Assembly: GCA_017450705.1 (NCBI GenBank) | Contig: JAFSTC010000093.1 | Span: 1 to 64,000 of the forward strand | DNA: 64,000 bases | Direction: 5' to 3' | Origin: Lentisphaeria bacterium | GTDB lineage: Bacteria > Verrucomicrobiota > Lentisphaeria > Victivallales > Victivallaceae | Shown: piece after piece, positions 55,077 through 64,000 of the stretch | Position numbering within the stretch: position 1 is the first letter of the stretch | How the letters are laid out: each line of letters starts with the position of its first letter | Notes under the pieces: generated by a model | What the model saw: only the letters and a program-made list of their open reading frames with translations | Database searches by the model: none | What the model was told of the DNA's origin: nothing | Translations under genes and position numbers: made by a program

Positions 55077-57830
55077 ATGCGTTTCGCCTTTGTCCTCGCT
55101 CTGGCGGCGACGGGTCTCGCCCTCGCCGCCGCGCCGCTGAAACTGGCTGAAAACGGCAAGACCGACTACAAGATCGTCGTACCGGCTTCCTCCTCCGCCG
55201 TGGACAAGTTCGCGGCGAAGGAACTGCAGTTCTTCCTCAAAAAGATCACCTCGGCGGATTTTCCCGTCGTTTCCGAGGGCAAGTCCCCCGCGATCTTTAT
55301 CGGGGGATCCGAGGGCAAAAGCCTGCCCGATCAGGAAAACGTCATCGAGACCCGGGGGAAGGATCTGCACCTCTACGGCGGCGGTCTCCACGGCGCGCTG
55401 TGGGCGACCTATGAACTGATCGAAAACGAACTGGGGTGCATCTTCTTCAACGCCCACGGCGATCTTTTCGTGCCGGAGCAGAAGACCCTCGTCCTGCCCG
55501 AAATGAAAAAACGCAGACGCTACGCCTTTGCCTCCCGGTCCGTCATGAACTGGTTTTACGTCGACAAGGCAACCATGACGCTGGCGCTGTACCGCAACCG
55601 CCAGAATCTGCTGCTCCACGGCATCACCCAGCCCCGTTACCCGGGCAAGGAGCCGGGGATCGTCTGCCGCGCCGAGACCTTCGTGGGCGAGCACTCCTTC
55701 TCCATGCTTCTGCCCAGCGGCCTCGCGGCCCAGAAAGGCTGGACGAGCCACAACGCCGCGCTGCCCTTCCTCAAGGACAAGCAGTATTTCAAGGAACATC
55801 CCGAATATTTCTCCATGGACGGCACGGGCAAGAGGGTGCCCAACTGGCATCTGTGCCTTTCCAACCCCGAACTGCGCAAGGAGCTGACCAAAAACGCGCT
55901 CCTGTTTTACGCCGCCGAAAAGAAGCGCACCGGGGTGGACGGCGTCATCCAGATCAGCGCCAACGACATCGCCTACCGGCTGTGCTTCTGCAAACCCTGC
56001 ATCGCGCTGGAGGAAAAGTACGGCACCCGCGGCGGGCCGCTGTTCGACTTCATCACCGAGCTCGCCCGGAACAATCCGCAGATCAAGTTCCGCACCACGG
56101 CGTACCAGCGCAGTCTGACCCAGACGCCGCCCGGGATCAAAGTCGACTGGCCGAAGAATCTCCAGCTCATCTTCGCGCCCATCAACGGCGACTTCGCCCG
56201 CTCCTTTGCGGACAACAAAAAGGATCCCACCGACTTCGACAACTTCGTCGACTGGACGAAGATCACGCGCGACATCCTCGTGTGGTACTATCCCAACCCC
56301 TACAACCGGGACCGGGAAAAATTCTTCATCGAGCCCCCGACCTTCATCCTCGACCGGGTGGCCGCCGACATCCGGCTCATGGCCGAAAAGGGCATCGAGG
56401 GCACCTACTTCGAGCATGACTCGGGCGGCATCCGGTACGGGACGAATTTCTCGGAACTGCAGACCTACGTCATGCTCAAGCTCTTTCAGGACCCGAGCCT
56501 CGATCCCGGAAAACTCGCCGAAAAGTACATCCGCGCCTTCTACGGTCCCGCGGCGGAGCATGTGCTCAAATACCACGATTCCCTCGCCTCCGCCATGCGG
56601 GAATTCGTCGAAAAAGGCGGCAGGTGGAACTACCGCAGCATGGATTCGGATTTCCTCGACAAGGACCATCTCATGGCCTGGGACAAGATGCTCGACGACG
56701 CCGAAAAGGCCGCGCAGGGCGTCTACGGTTTCCGGGTGCGTCTGCTCCGGCTCGGTCTCGACAGCACCATCGTGACCAAACTGGGCGACGCCGCGGAACG
56801 CCGCATCGGCCGCATGCGCGCCACGCTCGACGAACTCAAAAATATGCGCAAGGTCAACGTGGACCGGAAGGGCTTCGAAGCCTGGAGCAAAACCATGCTC
56901 TCCCGGGGCAAAGTCCTGCCCCTGCCCTCCGAACTGGCCGCATTGAAGGGCGCCGTCGTCATGGAGACCCCCGAGAAGGGCAAGACAATCGTCTTCCACG
57001 AGGGCGCCAATCTCAACCGGGCTTTCCGCGAGGAGGCCGCGCCGGGCAAGAGCTTCGCCATGGGCCTCTTCGACAAACAGGCGAAAAAGTATCTCGCGAG
57101 ACGCTCCTTCGCGCCGGGGGAGATCCGGGGAAAAGCCTTCAACTGGTACCTGCTGAGCAAGACCCCCCTGGCCATCACCCGCGGCACGGTCCTCAACGGC
57201 GGCAGCTGGTGGCTCAACTTCAATGTCGGGAACAAATGCATCCAGCTGGACGACTCTTCGACTTTGAAGCAGAAGTGGTACTTCTTCGTTTCGCTCAAGG
57301 CGGATAAGGACGCGCTTTTCTGCGACAGGATCCTGATCGTCCCGGCGGAAAGCTGCAAAGCGGAACTCCTGCGGGATCTCGTTTCGGAGCCGCTGCCGCC
57401 GCAGTTCGACGGTGTTTCGGGCGTCGTTCCCGTCAAGATCACCTTCGGCATCAAAAACGCCGTCGCCGATCCCCGGTCCGCCGACGGGAAGGCCTTCCCC
57501 GAAGCCTGGGACGGCAAGGCGAATTTCCGCATCGGACTTTACGAGAGGGTCGAAAAGAAATACGTTTTCTCGCGCTTCCTCAAGGCGGAGGAAGTCCCCG
57601 CCGACGGCGCATACCATCTCGTCCTCCTCAGCAAAAAGCCCCTGCCCTTCACCACAGGGGCCACCGTGATCGGCGGCCGCTGGACGCTTCTCTTCAGGGC
57701 GGGAGATCACGCCGTTCCCGGACAGTCGTACCACGTTTTCCTCTCCCTCCTCAGGGAAAACGGCCGCCTGCTGTGCGACAAAGTCTTTCTCGTCCCGGCG
57801 GAGAAGACCCCGGAGACGCTGCTGAAATAA
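55077..57830 (+). CDS. Secreted DUF4838-like protein
   Basis: 917 aa. Signal peptide 1-18. The N-terminal GH20b-like domain (30-135) has AAKELQFFLKKITSADFPV and GALWATYELIENELG. The central DUF4838 barrel contains VIQISANDIAYRLCFCKPCI (Cys-x-Cys-x2-Cys) and IEGTYFEHDSGGIRYGTN. The C-terminal 250 residues form two similar beta domains (KSFAMGLFDKQAKKYLARRS and FRIGLYERVEKKYVFSRFL). Likely a surface glycosidase of unknown substrate. GGAAAGGAG precedes the ATG. It shares architecture but only motif-level similarity with 47408-49816. Confidence 0.8.
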   Translation: MRFAFVLALAATGLALAAAPLKLAENGKTDYKIVVPASSSAVDKFAAKELQFFLKKITSADFPVVSEGKSPAIFIGGSEGKSLPDQENVIETRGKDLHLYGGGLHGALWATYELIENELGCIFFNAHGDLFVPEQKTLVLPEMKKRRRYAFASRSVMNWFYVDKATMTLALYRNRQNLLLHGITQPRYPGKEPGIVCRAETFVGEHSFSMLLPSGLAAQKGWTSHNAALPFLKDKQYFKEHPEYFSMDGTGKRVPNWHLCLSNPELRKELTKNALLFYAAEKKRTGVDGVIQISANDIAYRLCFCKPCIALEEKYGTRGGPLFDFITELARNNPQIKFRTTAYQRSLTQTPPGIKVDWPKNLQLIFAPINGDFARSFADNKKDPTDFDNFVDWTKITRDILVWYYPNPYNRDREKFFIEPPTFILDRVAADIRLMAEKGIEGTYFEHDSGGIRYGTNFSELQTYVMLKLFQDPSLDPGKLAEKYIRAFYGPAAEHVLKYHDSLASAMREFVEKGGRWNYRSMDSDFLDKDHLMAWDKMLDDAEKAAQGVYGFRVRLLRLGLDSTIVTKLGDAAERRIGRMRATLDELKNMRKVNVDRKGFEAWSKTMLSRGKVLPLPSELAALKGAVVMETPEKGKTIVFHEGANLNRAFREEAAPGKSFAMGLFDKQAKKYLARRSFAPGEIRGKAFNWYLLSKTPLAITRGTVLNGGSWWLNFNVGNKCIQLDDSSTLKQKWYFFVSLKADKDALFCDRILIVPAESCKAELLRDLVSEPLPPQFDGVSGVVPVKITFGIKNAVADPRSADGKAFPEAWDGKANFRIGLYERVEKKYVFSRFLKAEEVPADGAYHLVLLSKKPLPFTTGATVIGGRWTLLFRAGDHAVPGQSYHVFLSLLRENGRLLCDKVFLVPAEKTPETLLK

Positions 57831-57869
57831 CCGGGCTCCCGCTTCGGATGGGAGGCCCCCGACAACAAG

Positions 57870-57907
57870 ACCGGAGCCGGCGCGATCGGCCGGTTCCGGT
57901 GATTTTT
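57870..57907 (+). terminator. Rho-independent terminator after DUF4838
   Basis: A 12-bp stem (57870-57881 with 57889-57900, one G-U wobble) with a 7-nt loop is followed by GATTTTT. It closes the prepilin-DUF4838 unit begun at 54197; any GH31 expression needs read-through or an unseen promoter. Confidence 0.75.
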
Positions 57908-57953
57908 GCCGGATGATCGGAAGATCCTCCGGAACGCAAAGGAGAAGATCGTT

Positions 57954-60155
57954 ATGCAGATGGATTTTGCCGGCGCGGAGGGAATGACCGCCGCCGTCAC
58001 CGTCTTCCGGGGCGGGGTCTTCCGCATCGAAGTCGCGCCGGGCGGCGGAAGAAAGCGGGTCAGCGCTCTGGAGAAATACGGCTATCTGGAGACCCCTGAA
58101 GAAGACGACGCCCAGGTTTCGGAAGAGGGCCGCACCGTTCGGTTCCGGACCGGCAAAGGCTCCCTGATCCTGAACCGGGACACCTTCTGTTTCTCACTGG
58201 AAAACAGCGCGGGAGAAACGCTCCTTGCACAGGAGAAGCTGGATTTTGCCGGGGAAAAGACGGAAGCGGTCTTTTCGGTCGAAAAGGAAGACGACTTCGT
58301 CGGACTGGGAGACGTCAGCCGGGAACGATTTTTCCATCGCGGCAGCAAGATCACCTGCTGGATACGGAACGTGAAAAGCTACATCTGCGTTCCCTTTTTC
58401 ATGGCGCTGAAAGGCTACGGGCTTCTGCTGAACTCCACGCACAAAAGCGTTTTCGACATGGCCTGTTCCGATCCGGACCGCGTGCGGATCACGGCAAACG
58501 GCGGCGCCTGGGACGTCTACCTGTTTCTGGGAGCGGACTTCAAGGAACTTCTGACCGCCTGCACCTCCGTCACGGGGAGACCGCCGATGCCGCCGGTCTG
58601 GAGCTTCGGACTGTGGCATATCTGCAACAACATCTCCAATGCGAGAAACGTGCTGGAAGACGCCCGCCGCTACCGGGAACTCGGGATCCCCTGCGACGTC
58701 ATCGGACTGGAGCCCGGCTGGATGGAGAAGCCCTACGATTACTCCACGGAAAAAACCTGGAACGGGGAAAGATTCCCCCTGATGCTGGAATCCTTCAAAT
58801 TCAGGAAACGGACCTTCATCGACGCCCTGAAATACGGCATGGGGTATCACTTCGAACTCTGGCTCTGCGACGACTACGATCTGACCTATGAAGAGGAGCG
58901 GCGCCGGGACAGGAATTACCGGATCCGCGAAGAGGAGGTCATCCGCGACACCGAGGAATTCGACCGGCGTCTGGGGGTCGACAAGCGTCAGGACAAGATA
59001 ACGAAGCCGGAGACGCCCTGGTTCGAGCATCTGAAAAGTTTCGTGGACTGGGGCGCCGACTTCTTCAAATGCGACGCGTCCGATCAGGTGAACAATCACC
59101 CCGACCGTCTCTACGGGAACGCCATGACCGACGACGAGTGCCACAACTTCTACCCGCTGATGCTCATGCGCCAGATGTGGGAGGGGTTCGCCGAGCATAC
59201 GAACCGGAGACCCTTCGTCTTCACGCCGTGCGGATGGACCACGCTCCAGAAGTGGGCCGCCACCTGGACGGGGGACACCGGCGGCGGCGCCGCCACGCTG
59301 TGCGGGATGTTCAACACCTGTTTCGCCGGACACGGACTCACCACCAACGACATGTCGGCCAACACGGTCGAAGGGATCCACTTCGGCTATCTGCTCCCCC
59401 TGAGCCAGATCAACAACTTTTCCTGCTGGAAGATGCCGTGGCTGTGGGGACCGGAGATCCTCGCGCTCCACAGATACTATGCCTCGCTGCGGTCCCGGCT
59501 GATCCCCTACCTTTATTCCTGCATGCGCAAAACGACGCAGGACGGGATCCCGTTTCTGCTCCCGCCGGCCATGGAGTTCCCGCTGGACCCCCGGTGCCGG
59601 ACGCTGAAAAACGAATATCTGCTGGGGCCCTCGCTCCTGGTTTCCGCCTTCACCCGGGAAGTCTATTTCCCGGAGGGGGAGTGGAAAGATTACTGGACCG
59701 GCGGATATTTTTCCGGCAAACAGACGCAGACCGTCGGCCGGCCGGACGGACGGGGCGGCGGCCTGTTCGTCAGGGAGGGCGCGATCATTCCTTTCGGTCC
59801 CGTGATGCAGTACCGCGGGGAACGGCCCGTCGACGAGGTGGATCTTTATCTCTATCCCGGGAAACGGCCGACCTGTTTCGAATACTACGAAGACGACGGG
59901 ATCAGCTTCGACTACCTCAAAGGGAAATACGCCCTTTCCGTCATCCGCATGGGAAGGACGGAACGGGAAGCGGTCCTGACCCTGGAGCCCGATGCGGAAA
60001 GCCGCGTGACGAAGTGGAGCGCGACGGTCGCCTGCCGGAAGGCGCCGGAAAAAATCCTTGCCGACGGGAAGGGACTGGATTTCACCTGGGACGGGGCGCG
60101 GCGGGAAATCCGCATCCCCCGTCTGCCCCGCGGGACCGTCAAAATCGTTTTCTGA
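57954..60155 (+). CDS. Glycoside hydrolase family 31
   Basis: 733 aa from ATG 57954 (AAAGGAG upstream), no signal peptide, so cytosolic. The N-terminal beta-sandwich contains FVGLGDVSRERFF; the barrel begins PPVWSFGLWHICNN. The nucleophile is Asp374 in FFKCDASDQ and the acid/base Asp441 in WTGDTGGG, both typical of GH31. The C-terminus has LREGAI-like FVREGAIIPFGPV. It should release alpha-linked glucose or xylose from imported oligosaccharides. Confidence 0.93.
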   Translation: MQMDFAGAEGMTAAVTVFRGGVFRIEVAPGGGRKRVSALEKYGYLETPEEDDAQVSEEGRTVRFRTGKGSLILNRDTFCFSLENSAGETLLAQEKLDFAGEKTEAVFSVEKEDDFVGLGDVSRERFFHRGSKITCWIRNVKSYICVPFFMALKGYGLLLNSTHKSVFDMACSDPDRVRITANGGAWDVYLFLGADFKELLTACTSVTGRPPMPPVWSFGLWHICNNISNARNVLEDARRYRELGIPCDVIGLEPGWMEKPYDYSTEKTWNGERFPLMLESFKFRKRTFIDALKYGMGYHFELWLCDDYDLTYEEERRRDRNYRIREEEVIRDTEEFDRRLGVDKRQDKITKPETPWFEHLKSFVDWGADFFKCDASDQVNNHPDRLYGNAMTDDECHNFYPLMLMRQMWEGFAEHTNRRPFVFTPCGWTTLQKWAATWTGDTGGGAATLCGMFNTCFAGHGLTTNDMSANTVEGIHFGYLLPLSQINNFSCWKMPWLWGPEILALHRYYASLRSRLIPYLYSCMRKTTQDGIPFLLPPAMEFPLDPRCRTLKNEYLLGPSLLVSAFTREVYFPEGEWKDYWTGGYFSGKQTQTVGRPDGRGGGLFVREGAIIPFGPVMQYRGERPVDEVDLYLYPGKRPTCFEYYEDDGISFDYLKGKYALSVIRMGRTEREAVLTLEPDAESRVTKWSATVACRKAPEKILADGKGLDFTWDGARREIRIPRLPRGTVKIVF

Positions 60156-60197
60156 TCATTTTTTCAGCCGGAAGCCACCGAAAAGAGAATCGCAGCC

Positions 60198-62861
60198 ATG
60201 GATATGAAACACATCGCGGATTTCGCCGCGATCCCGCAGATCCCCCGGGAGAAATGGGGCTTCATCGACGACCTCAAGGCCCCCGTTTCCTACGCGCCGA
60301 ACGACGCAAGAGCCTGCGACGCGGGGCGGAACGCGGACTGTCTCGCAAAGGGGATCCGCCTCGTCTTCGAGGCCGGTCCGGAACTTGTCCCCCCGACGGC
60401 CCTGCGCTCCCTCGAACGGGTGCTGGCGGCGAAAAAGATCGAAAAGCAAGAAGCGGGGTACCCCGTCGTCTTCCGCCGCGCCCCGGAGTTTGCTTTCGAG
60501 GAGTTCGAAGTCGTCTGCGATCCCGGGGAGACTCTGCTGCGGGCCGCGGACACCGAGGGCATGCGCCGGGCAGTCTTCTTTTTCGAGGACCGTCTGCGGG
60601 AGGCCGCGGGCAAGTCCGTCATGCCCTGCGCCTGCCGTAAAAAGCCCTTCGTCCGGCACCGCATCTCCCGCTGTTTCTTCGGCCCCACCAACCGTCCGCC
60701 CTTTTTCATCGACGAACTGACCGACGATCTGGATTACTATCCAGAGGCCTATCTCGACAAACTCGCCCACGAGAGCGTCAACGGCCTGTGGCTCACCGTC
60801 TATCTGCGGGACTACCCCACCACCGTCATGCCCGGCCACGGCAAGGACGCCGAAAAGCGTTATGCGAAACTCCGGCAAGTGGTGGAAAAATGCCGGGCTT
60901 ACGGAATCAAAATATATCTCTTCATGAGCGAACCCAAGCTGTGGGGAAACGCCCCCTTCTGCGTGCCCGAGGCCGATGCGGCAAAATATCCCGAGATGAT
61001 CGGCTTCAAACACGGCCCCTACGGTCTCTTCTGCACCTCGAGCGAGGCGGGGAAACGGTATTTCGAGGAGACTGTGGGCGGGCTCTTTTCCAACGTGCCG
61101 GGACTGGGCGGCGTCATCAACATCATGTACGGCGAAGACAACGGCAGCTGCGCCTCCTCCTCCCTGATCTTCCCCGGCACGCCCGTCAACCGGGACTGCC
61201 CCCGGTGCAGCCGCTTCGAAGTCACCGAACTCTATGCGGAACAGGCGCGCCTCATCTGCGGAGCGATGCACAAATACAACCCCGAAGCCGAGTACATCGG
61301 CTGGTTCTACGCCCCCGGCCAGCGGGACGGCTCCGCCCAGTCGGAACAGCTCCGCGCCATCGCCGAAAAGTTTCCCGAAAACTGCACCTTCATGCTCAAC
61401 TTCGAGTCCGGCGTCGCCATCGAACAATTGGGCAAGGTGCGGACGGTGTTCGACTACTCCCTCGCCTGCGTGGGGCCCTCCCGGCTTTTCGGTGCCTGCT
61501 GTGGGGCCGCAGGGAAAATGGGGGCGAAGCTCCAAGTGGGCTGTTCCCACGAAAACGCGGCGATCCCCTTCATGCCGGTCCCGGAAAATCTCTACGACAA
61601 GTACCGTTTCATGGCGTCGCACAACGTTTCCGCCGTCATGCAGTGCTGGTACTTCGGGAACTACCCCGGGCTGATGAACAAGGCCGCGGGGAGCCTGTCG
61701 TTCCTCCCCTTCCCCGAAGACGCCGGGACCTTCCTCGAAGACCTGGCCCGGCCGGACTGGGGAAAAGAAGCCCCCCTCGTCGCCGAGGCGTGGCGCGACT
61801 TCTCCCGGGCCTACCGGAATTTCCCCGGGAATCTGGCCTTCGAGTGGTACGGGCCGCTGCACAACTGCATCGCGTGGCCGCTCCACCTGTTCCCCGTGAA
61901 CGAGCCCATCGCCCCCAGCTGGATCCTCAAAAACTATCCCGAAGTCAGCGGCGACAGGATCGGCGAGTGTCTGGGCTTCGGCCACACGCTGGAAGAGGCC
62001 CTCACGCTGTGCCGCACCATGAGCGCCCTGTGGCGGCAGGGACTGGAAAAACTCCTTTCCGCGGGGAAGCTCCACGCGGAGGATCCCGCCCGCGCGGCGG
62101 ACACGGGTCTCGCCCGCGCCATCGGTCTGCAGATGAAAAGCGTCTGCAACGTGCTGGAGTTCTATTTTCTGCGGCAGGAGATGTTCTACACGAAGCGGAA
62201 TCACCTGGACCGCATGGCGGAGCTGGTCCGGGCCGAGATCGGGAACGCCCGGGAGATGATCTCCCTCTGCGAAAAGGACTGCCGTCTGGGCTACCACTCC
62301 GAGGCCGAGGGCTATCACTTCTGGCCGGAGAAGCTCCAGGCGCGGATCGGACTTCTCGAGGAACTCCTCGCAAAGGACTTCCCCGCCTTCGATCTCGACA
62401 GTCCCGAGATCGACGCCTGGACGGGGCGGTGCATCACGGGCAGGAGCGCCCGCTGCGGAACGCGGGTCGAAATGGCGCAGAACACCGCGTGGCGGTGCAC
62501 GGCGGAAGGGAGAAAACTCCGCTTCGAGCTGGAGGGCGTCCGGGGGAAAAAGTGCGTCTTTTTCCTCGAGCTCAACCGGATCCACCCGCCGCTCAAAGTC
62601 ACCTTTTATCCCGACGGCAGGCACGACGTCGGCGGCGCGTGTTTTTCGCAAGTCCCCGATCTCGAATTCCGCGAGACGGAAACGGGCGCCGCCTTCACCG
62701 TGGATCTGGAAGTTTTTGCCGACTTCCTCGTTCCCGGCGCCCCGTTGCGGCTCAACGTGTACGGAGACGGTTTCGCGTGGGTGGAACACACCCCGCTCCC
62801 TCCCCGGCTCACCTACGGGGACACAAACTGGAACTGCGCGGGCTGGCTCCTCCTGCCCTGA
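60198..62861 (+). CDS. Cytosolic GH20-like barrel protein
   Basis: 887 aa, no signal peptide. The first 140 residues resemble the zincin-like GH20b domain (FEEFEVVCDPGETLLRAADT, then EGMRRAVFFFEDRL). A barrel follows (KLAHESVNGLWLTVYLRDYP, IKIYLFMSEPKLWG, GGVINIMYGEDNGSCASSS, where Glu-Asp could be the GH20-type DE pair reversed). Residues about 640-740 are helical and the last 130 a beta-sandwich. It is probably an exo-glycosidase, but the family is not certain. 42 nt behind GH31 and followed by an SGNH gene with its own promoter. Confidence 0.65.
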   Translation: MDMKHIADFAAIPQIPREKWGFIDDLKAPVSYAPNDARACDAGRNADCLAKGIRLVFEAGPELVPPTALRSLERVLAAKKIEKQEAGYPVVFRRAPEFAFEEFEVVCDPGETLLRAADTEGMRRAVFFFEDRLREAAGKSVMPCACRKKPFVRHRISRCFFGPTNRPPFFIDELTDDLDYYPEAYLDKLAHESVNGLWLTVYLRDYPTTVMPGHGKDAEKRYAKLRQVVEKCRAYGIKIYLFMSEPKLWGNAPFCVPEADAAKYPEMIGFKHGPYGLFCTSSEAGKRYFEETVGGLFSNVPGLGGVINIMYGEDNGSCASSSLIFPGTPVNRDCPRCSRFEVTELYAEQARLICGAMHKYNPEAEYIGWFYAPGQRDGSAQSEQLRAIAEKFPENCTFMLNFESGVAIEQLGKVRTVFDYSLACVGPSRLFGACCGAAGKMGAKLQVGCSHENAAIPFMPVPENLYDKYRFMASHNVSAVMQCWYFGNYPGLMNKAAGSLSFLPFPEDAGTFLEDLARPDWGKEAPLVAEAWRDFSRAYRNFPGNLAFEWYGPLHNCIAWPLHLFPVNEPIAPSWILKNYPEVSGDRIGECLGFGHTLEEALTLCRTMSALWRQGLEKLLSAGKLHAEDPARAADTGLARAIGLQMKSVCNVLEFYFLRQEMFYTKRNHLDRMAELVRAEIGNAREMISLCEKDCRLGYHSEAEGYHFWPEKLQARIGLLEELLAKDFPAFDLDSPEIDAWTGRCITGRSARCGTRVEMAQNTAWRCTAEGRKLRFELEGVRGKKCVFFLELNRIHPPLKVTFYPDGRHDVGGACFSQVPDLEFRETETGAAFTVDLEVFADFLVPGAPLRLNVYGDGFAWVEHTPLPPRLTYGDTNWNCAGWLLLP

Positions 62862-62875
62862 CGGGAAAACGGAAC

Positions 62876-62903
62876 TTGAAAAAACGCCGTTCCAAGTTAT
62901 ATT
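62876..62903 (+). promoter_or_regulatory. Promoter of the SGNH hydrolase gene
   Basis: TTGAAA (62876-62881), 16-bp spacer, TATATT (62898-62903), 34 nt before the ATG. Confidence 0.6.
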
Positions 62904-62937
62904 AGGCCTGTCGTCTCAACGCGAGGAGTCCCGCCGT

Positions 62938-63810
62938 ATGAAAGTTTTCATGATCGGAAACAGTTTTTCCATCTGCGTCGGCAAATATCTGCCTTCGGTC
63001 GTCCGTGCGGAGGGGAAGCACCGGCTCCATCTCACCAGCGCCTACATCGGCGGGTGTTCCCTTCAGACCCACGCGGAACATCTGGCCGCCGCGGAGAAAG
63101 AGCCGGACTGCGCCCCCTGCCGCATCAGCGTCTGGGACTCCGGCGACATGAGGAAGCACAGTTCCCGTCCCGGCAGCGTTTGGAGTGTCCTGAAAGGAAA
63201 TTCCTTCGACGTCGTGACCCTCCAGCAGGCCAGTCACGAAAGCTGGGATTTTTCCACCTACTTTCCCTGGGCCGAAACCGTGATCTCGTGCGTGAAGAAG
63301 TTCAACCCCAAGGCGAAGATCATGATCCAGCAGACCTGGTCCTACCGGGCCGACAGCCCGCGTCTGGCGGCGTGGGGCTTCGACGGGGACGAGATGTTCC
63401 GCCGCATCGTCGGGGCTTACGAGACCTTCGCCGCCCGCACGGGTTTCGAACTCATCCCCACGGGGACCGCCGTCGATCTCTTCCGCCGGGAGTCGGGCGA
63501 GACTTACGTTCCCCTGCCCCCGGCCCGCCGAGCCGCGTACCGCTGCCCCGATCTGCCCCCCGCCGCCGCGGACGTGGTCGGCCGGGATTACTGGACCAAG
63601 GATGAAACGGGCGTCATGCACCTTTCGGCCGACACGATCCACCTCAATCCCCGGGGAGAATACCTTCAGGCCTGCGTCTGGTACGGCGCGCTTTTCGGCG
63701 AAGATCCCCGCCGCATCGCCTTCGAACCCGCCGACATGGGGTCCGACGAGTGCCGCCTCCTCCGGCAGTGCGCCGCGAAAGCCCTTGAAAAATACGGAAA
63801 GGTTTTTTGA
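62938..63810 (+). CDS. SGNH hydrolase (DUF4886-like)
   Basis: 290 aa, no signal peptide. Block I is FMIGNSFSICVG with the catalytic Ser; the late Asp-x2-His block is SADTIHLNPRGEY. The middle has VVTLQQASHESWDF, typical of DUF4886. Predicted esterase, perhaps deacylating sugars. It ends 2 nt before the sirtuin gene. Confidence 0.82.
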   Translation: MKVFMIGNSFSICVGKYLPSVVRAEGKHRLHLTSAYIGGCSLQTHAEHLAAAEKEPDCAPCRISVWDSGDMRKHSSRPGSVWSVLKGNSFDVVTLQQASHESWDFSTYFPWAETVISCVKKFNPKAKIMIQQTWSYRADSPRLAAWGFDGDEMFRRIVGAYETFAARTGFELIPTGTAVDLFRRESGETYVPLPPARRAAYRCPDLPPAAADVVGRDYWTKDETGVMHLSADTIHLNPRGEYLQACVWYGALFGEDPRRIAFEPADMGSDECRLLRQCAAKALEKYGKVF

Positions 63811-63812
63811 AT

Positions 63813-64000
63813 ATGTCCACCTCTCTCGAACAATTTCTCCCCTGTTTTCAGGCCCTCGAAAAGGCGCGGAAGGTCTCGGTCCTGACCGGCGCGGGAGTCT
63901 CCACCCTCTCCGGCATCCAGGATTTCCGGGGCGAAAACGGCTTCTACACCCAGAAGGGGCTCCTCTACGGCGTCAGCCGTGAACAGCTCTTCGACATCGA
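63813..64000 (+). CDS. Sir2-family NAD-dependent deacylase (5' part only)
   Basis: The first 62 codons are inside the window; the gene continues past the edge. VLTGAGVSTLSGIQDFRG is the NAD-binding Sir2 signature (GAGxSxxSGIxDFR). It would remove acyl groups from lysines using NAD. The start ATG 63813 lies 2 nt after the SGNH stop. Confidence 0.9.
   Translation, partial: MSTSLEQFLPCFQALEKARKVSVLTGAGVSTLSGIQDFRGENGFYTQKGLLYGVSREQLFDI

Noticed and set aside
54285-57734. Long minus-strand frame opposite the third prepilin and DUF4838 genes
   Set aside because: Same cause: low-complexity Val/Gly/Asp/Arg-rich translation, no ribosome site; the opposite strand encodes clear families.
1-64000. tRNA or rRNA genes
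   Set aside because: No T-loop GGTTCGAATCC-like box with matching acceptor stem and no rRNA segment was seen on reading; a dedicated tRNA search would settle it.

Overview
The window looks like a chromosome segment of a GC-rich member of the PVC superphylum, most likely Lentisphaerota (Victivallales-like). This placement is inferred from gene content; no rRNA gene is present. The main signs are three prepilin-type proteins with the same N-terminal core ([20 protein letters not shown]) embedded in glycoside hydrolase gene sets, DUF4838- and DUF6259-like proteins, and a V-type ATPase operon in the order E-DUF2764-A-B-D, as in chlamydiae. I found no tRNA, rRNA, CRISPR array, insertion sequence or phage genes.

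Layout. 1-3561 (+): a palindromic repeat, a lipoprotein, and a cassette of a Y-family polymerase, a TIGR04076-like protein and a YolD-like protein. 3562-7741: a relic zone holding fragments of the SDR and larA genes around a small secreted protein, then the intact SDR/Gfo-Idh pair (-) and divergent larA (+). 7742-8063: a second copy of the palindromic repeat, a 9-bp tandem repeat and a promoter. 8064-15663 (+): a tightly coupled operon of a GntR/LacI-type regulator, a prepilin-like protein, a GH9-like glycosidase, an MBL-fold hydrolase and an acetylesterase. 15712-20687 (-): acyltransferase, nth, rpsT, a putative N-acyltransferase, tsaC and a sodium:solute symporter. 20946-27072 (+): DUF1015, tsaD, a HAD phosphatase, CCA/poly(A) polymerase, Gfo/Idh and radC. 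36507-27086 (-): V-ATPase E-DUF2764-A-B-D, GNAT, a truncated rRNA-methyltransferase relic, a MurB-Ddl fusion with a membrane tail, a thioredoxin-fold protein, a small membrane protein and a DciA-like protein. 36794-37902 (+): an internally deleted GpsA-like gene and an intact araD. 38683-37907 (-): an AraC-type regulator.

38870-63810 (+) is a 25-kb glycan-degradation region: a beta-propeller protein, GH2, secreted proteins, two prepilin-like proteins, DUF6259-like and two DUF4838-like proteins, an M28/DUF4910-like peptidase, a GH-A-like protein, GH31, a GH20-like cytosolic protein and an SGNH hydrolase. The start of a sirtuin gene runs off the window end. Signal peptides mark about half of these products as exported; GH2, GH31, the 887-aa protein and the peptidase look cytosolic, so the region probably encodes outside-to-inside processing of a complex glycan.

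The best candidate for an undescribed system is the repeated coupling of one prepilin-like protein per glycosidase transcription unit. All three prepilins share an exactly spaced H-x4-N-x4-D-x-H motif in an otherwise divergent C-terminal part, and one is joined by 4-bp gene overlaps to both its regulator and its GH9 enzyme. Other notable items are a covarying palindromic repeat family, a relic locus duplicating both ends of the SDR-Gfo/Idh-larA cluster, the MurB-Ddl fusion, a V-ATPase operon without its membrane subunits I and K, and two gene relics.
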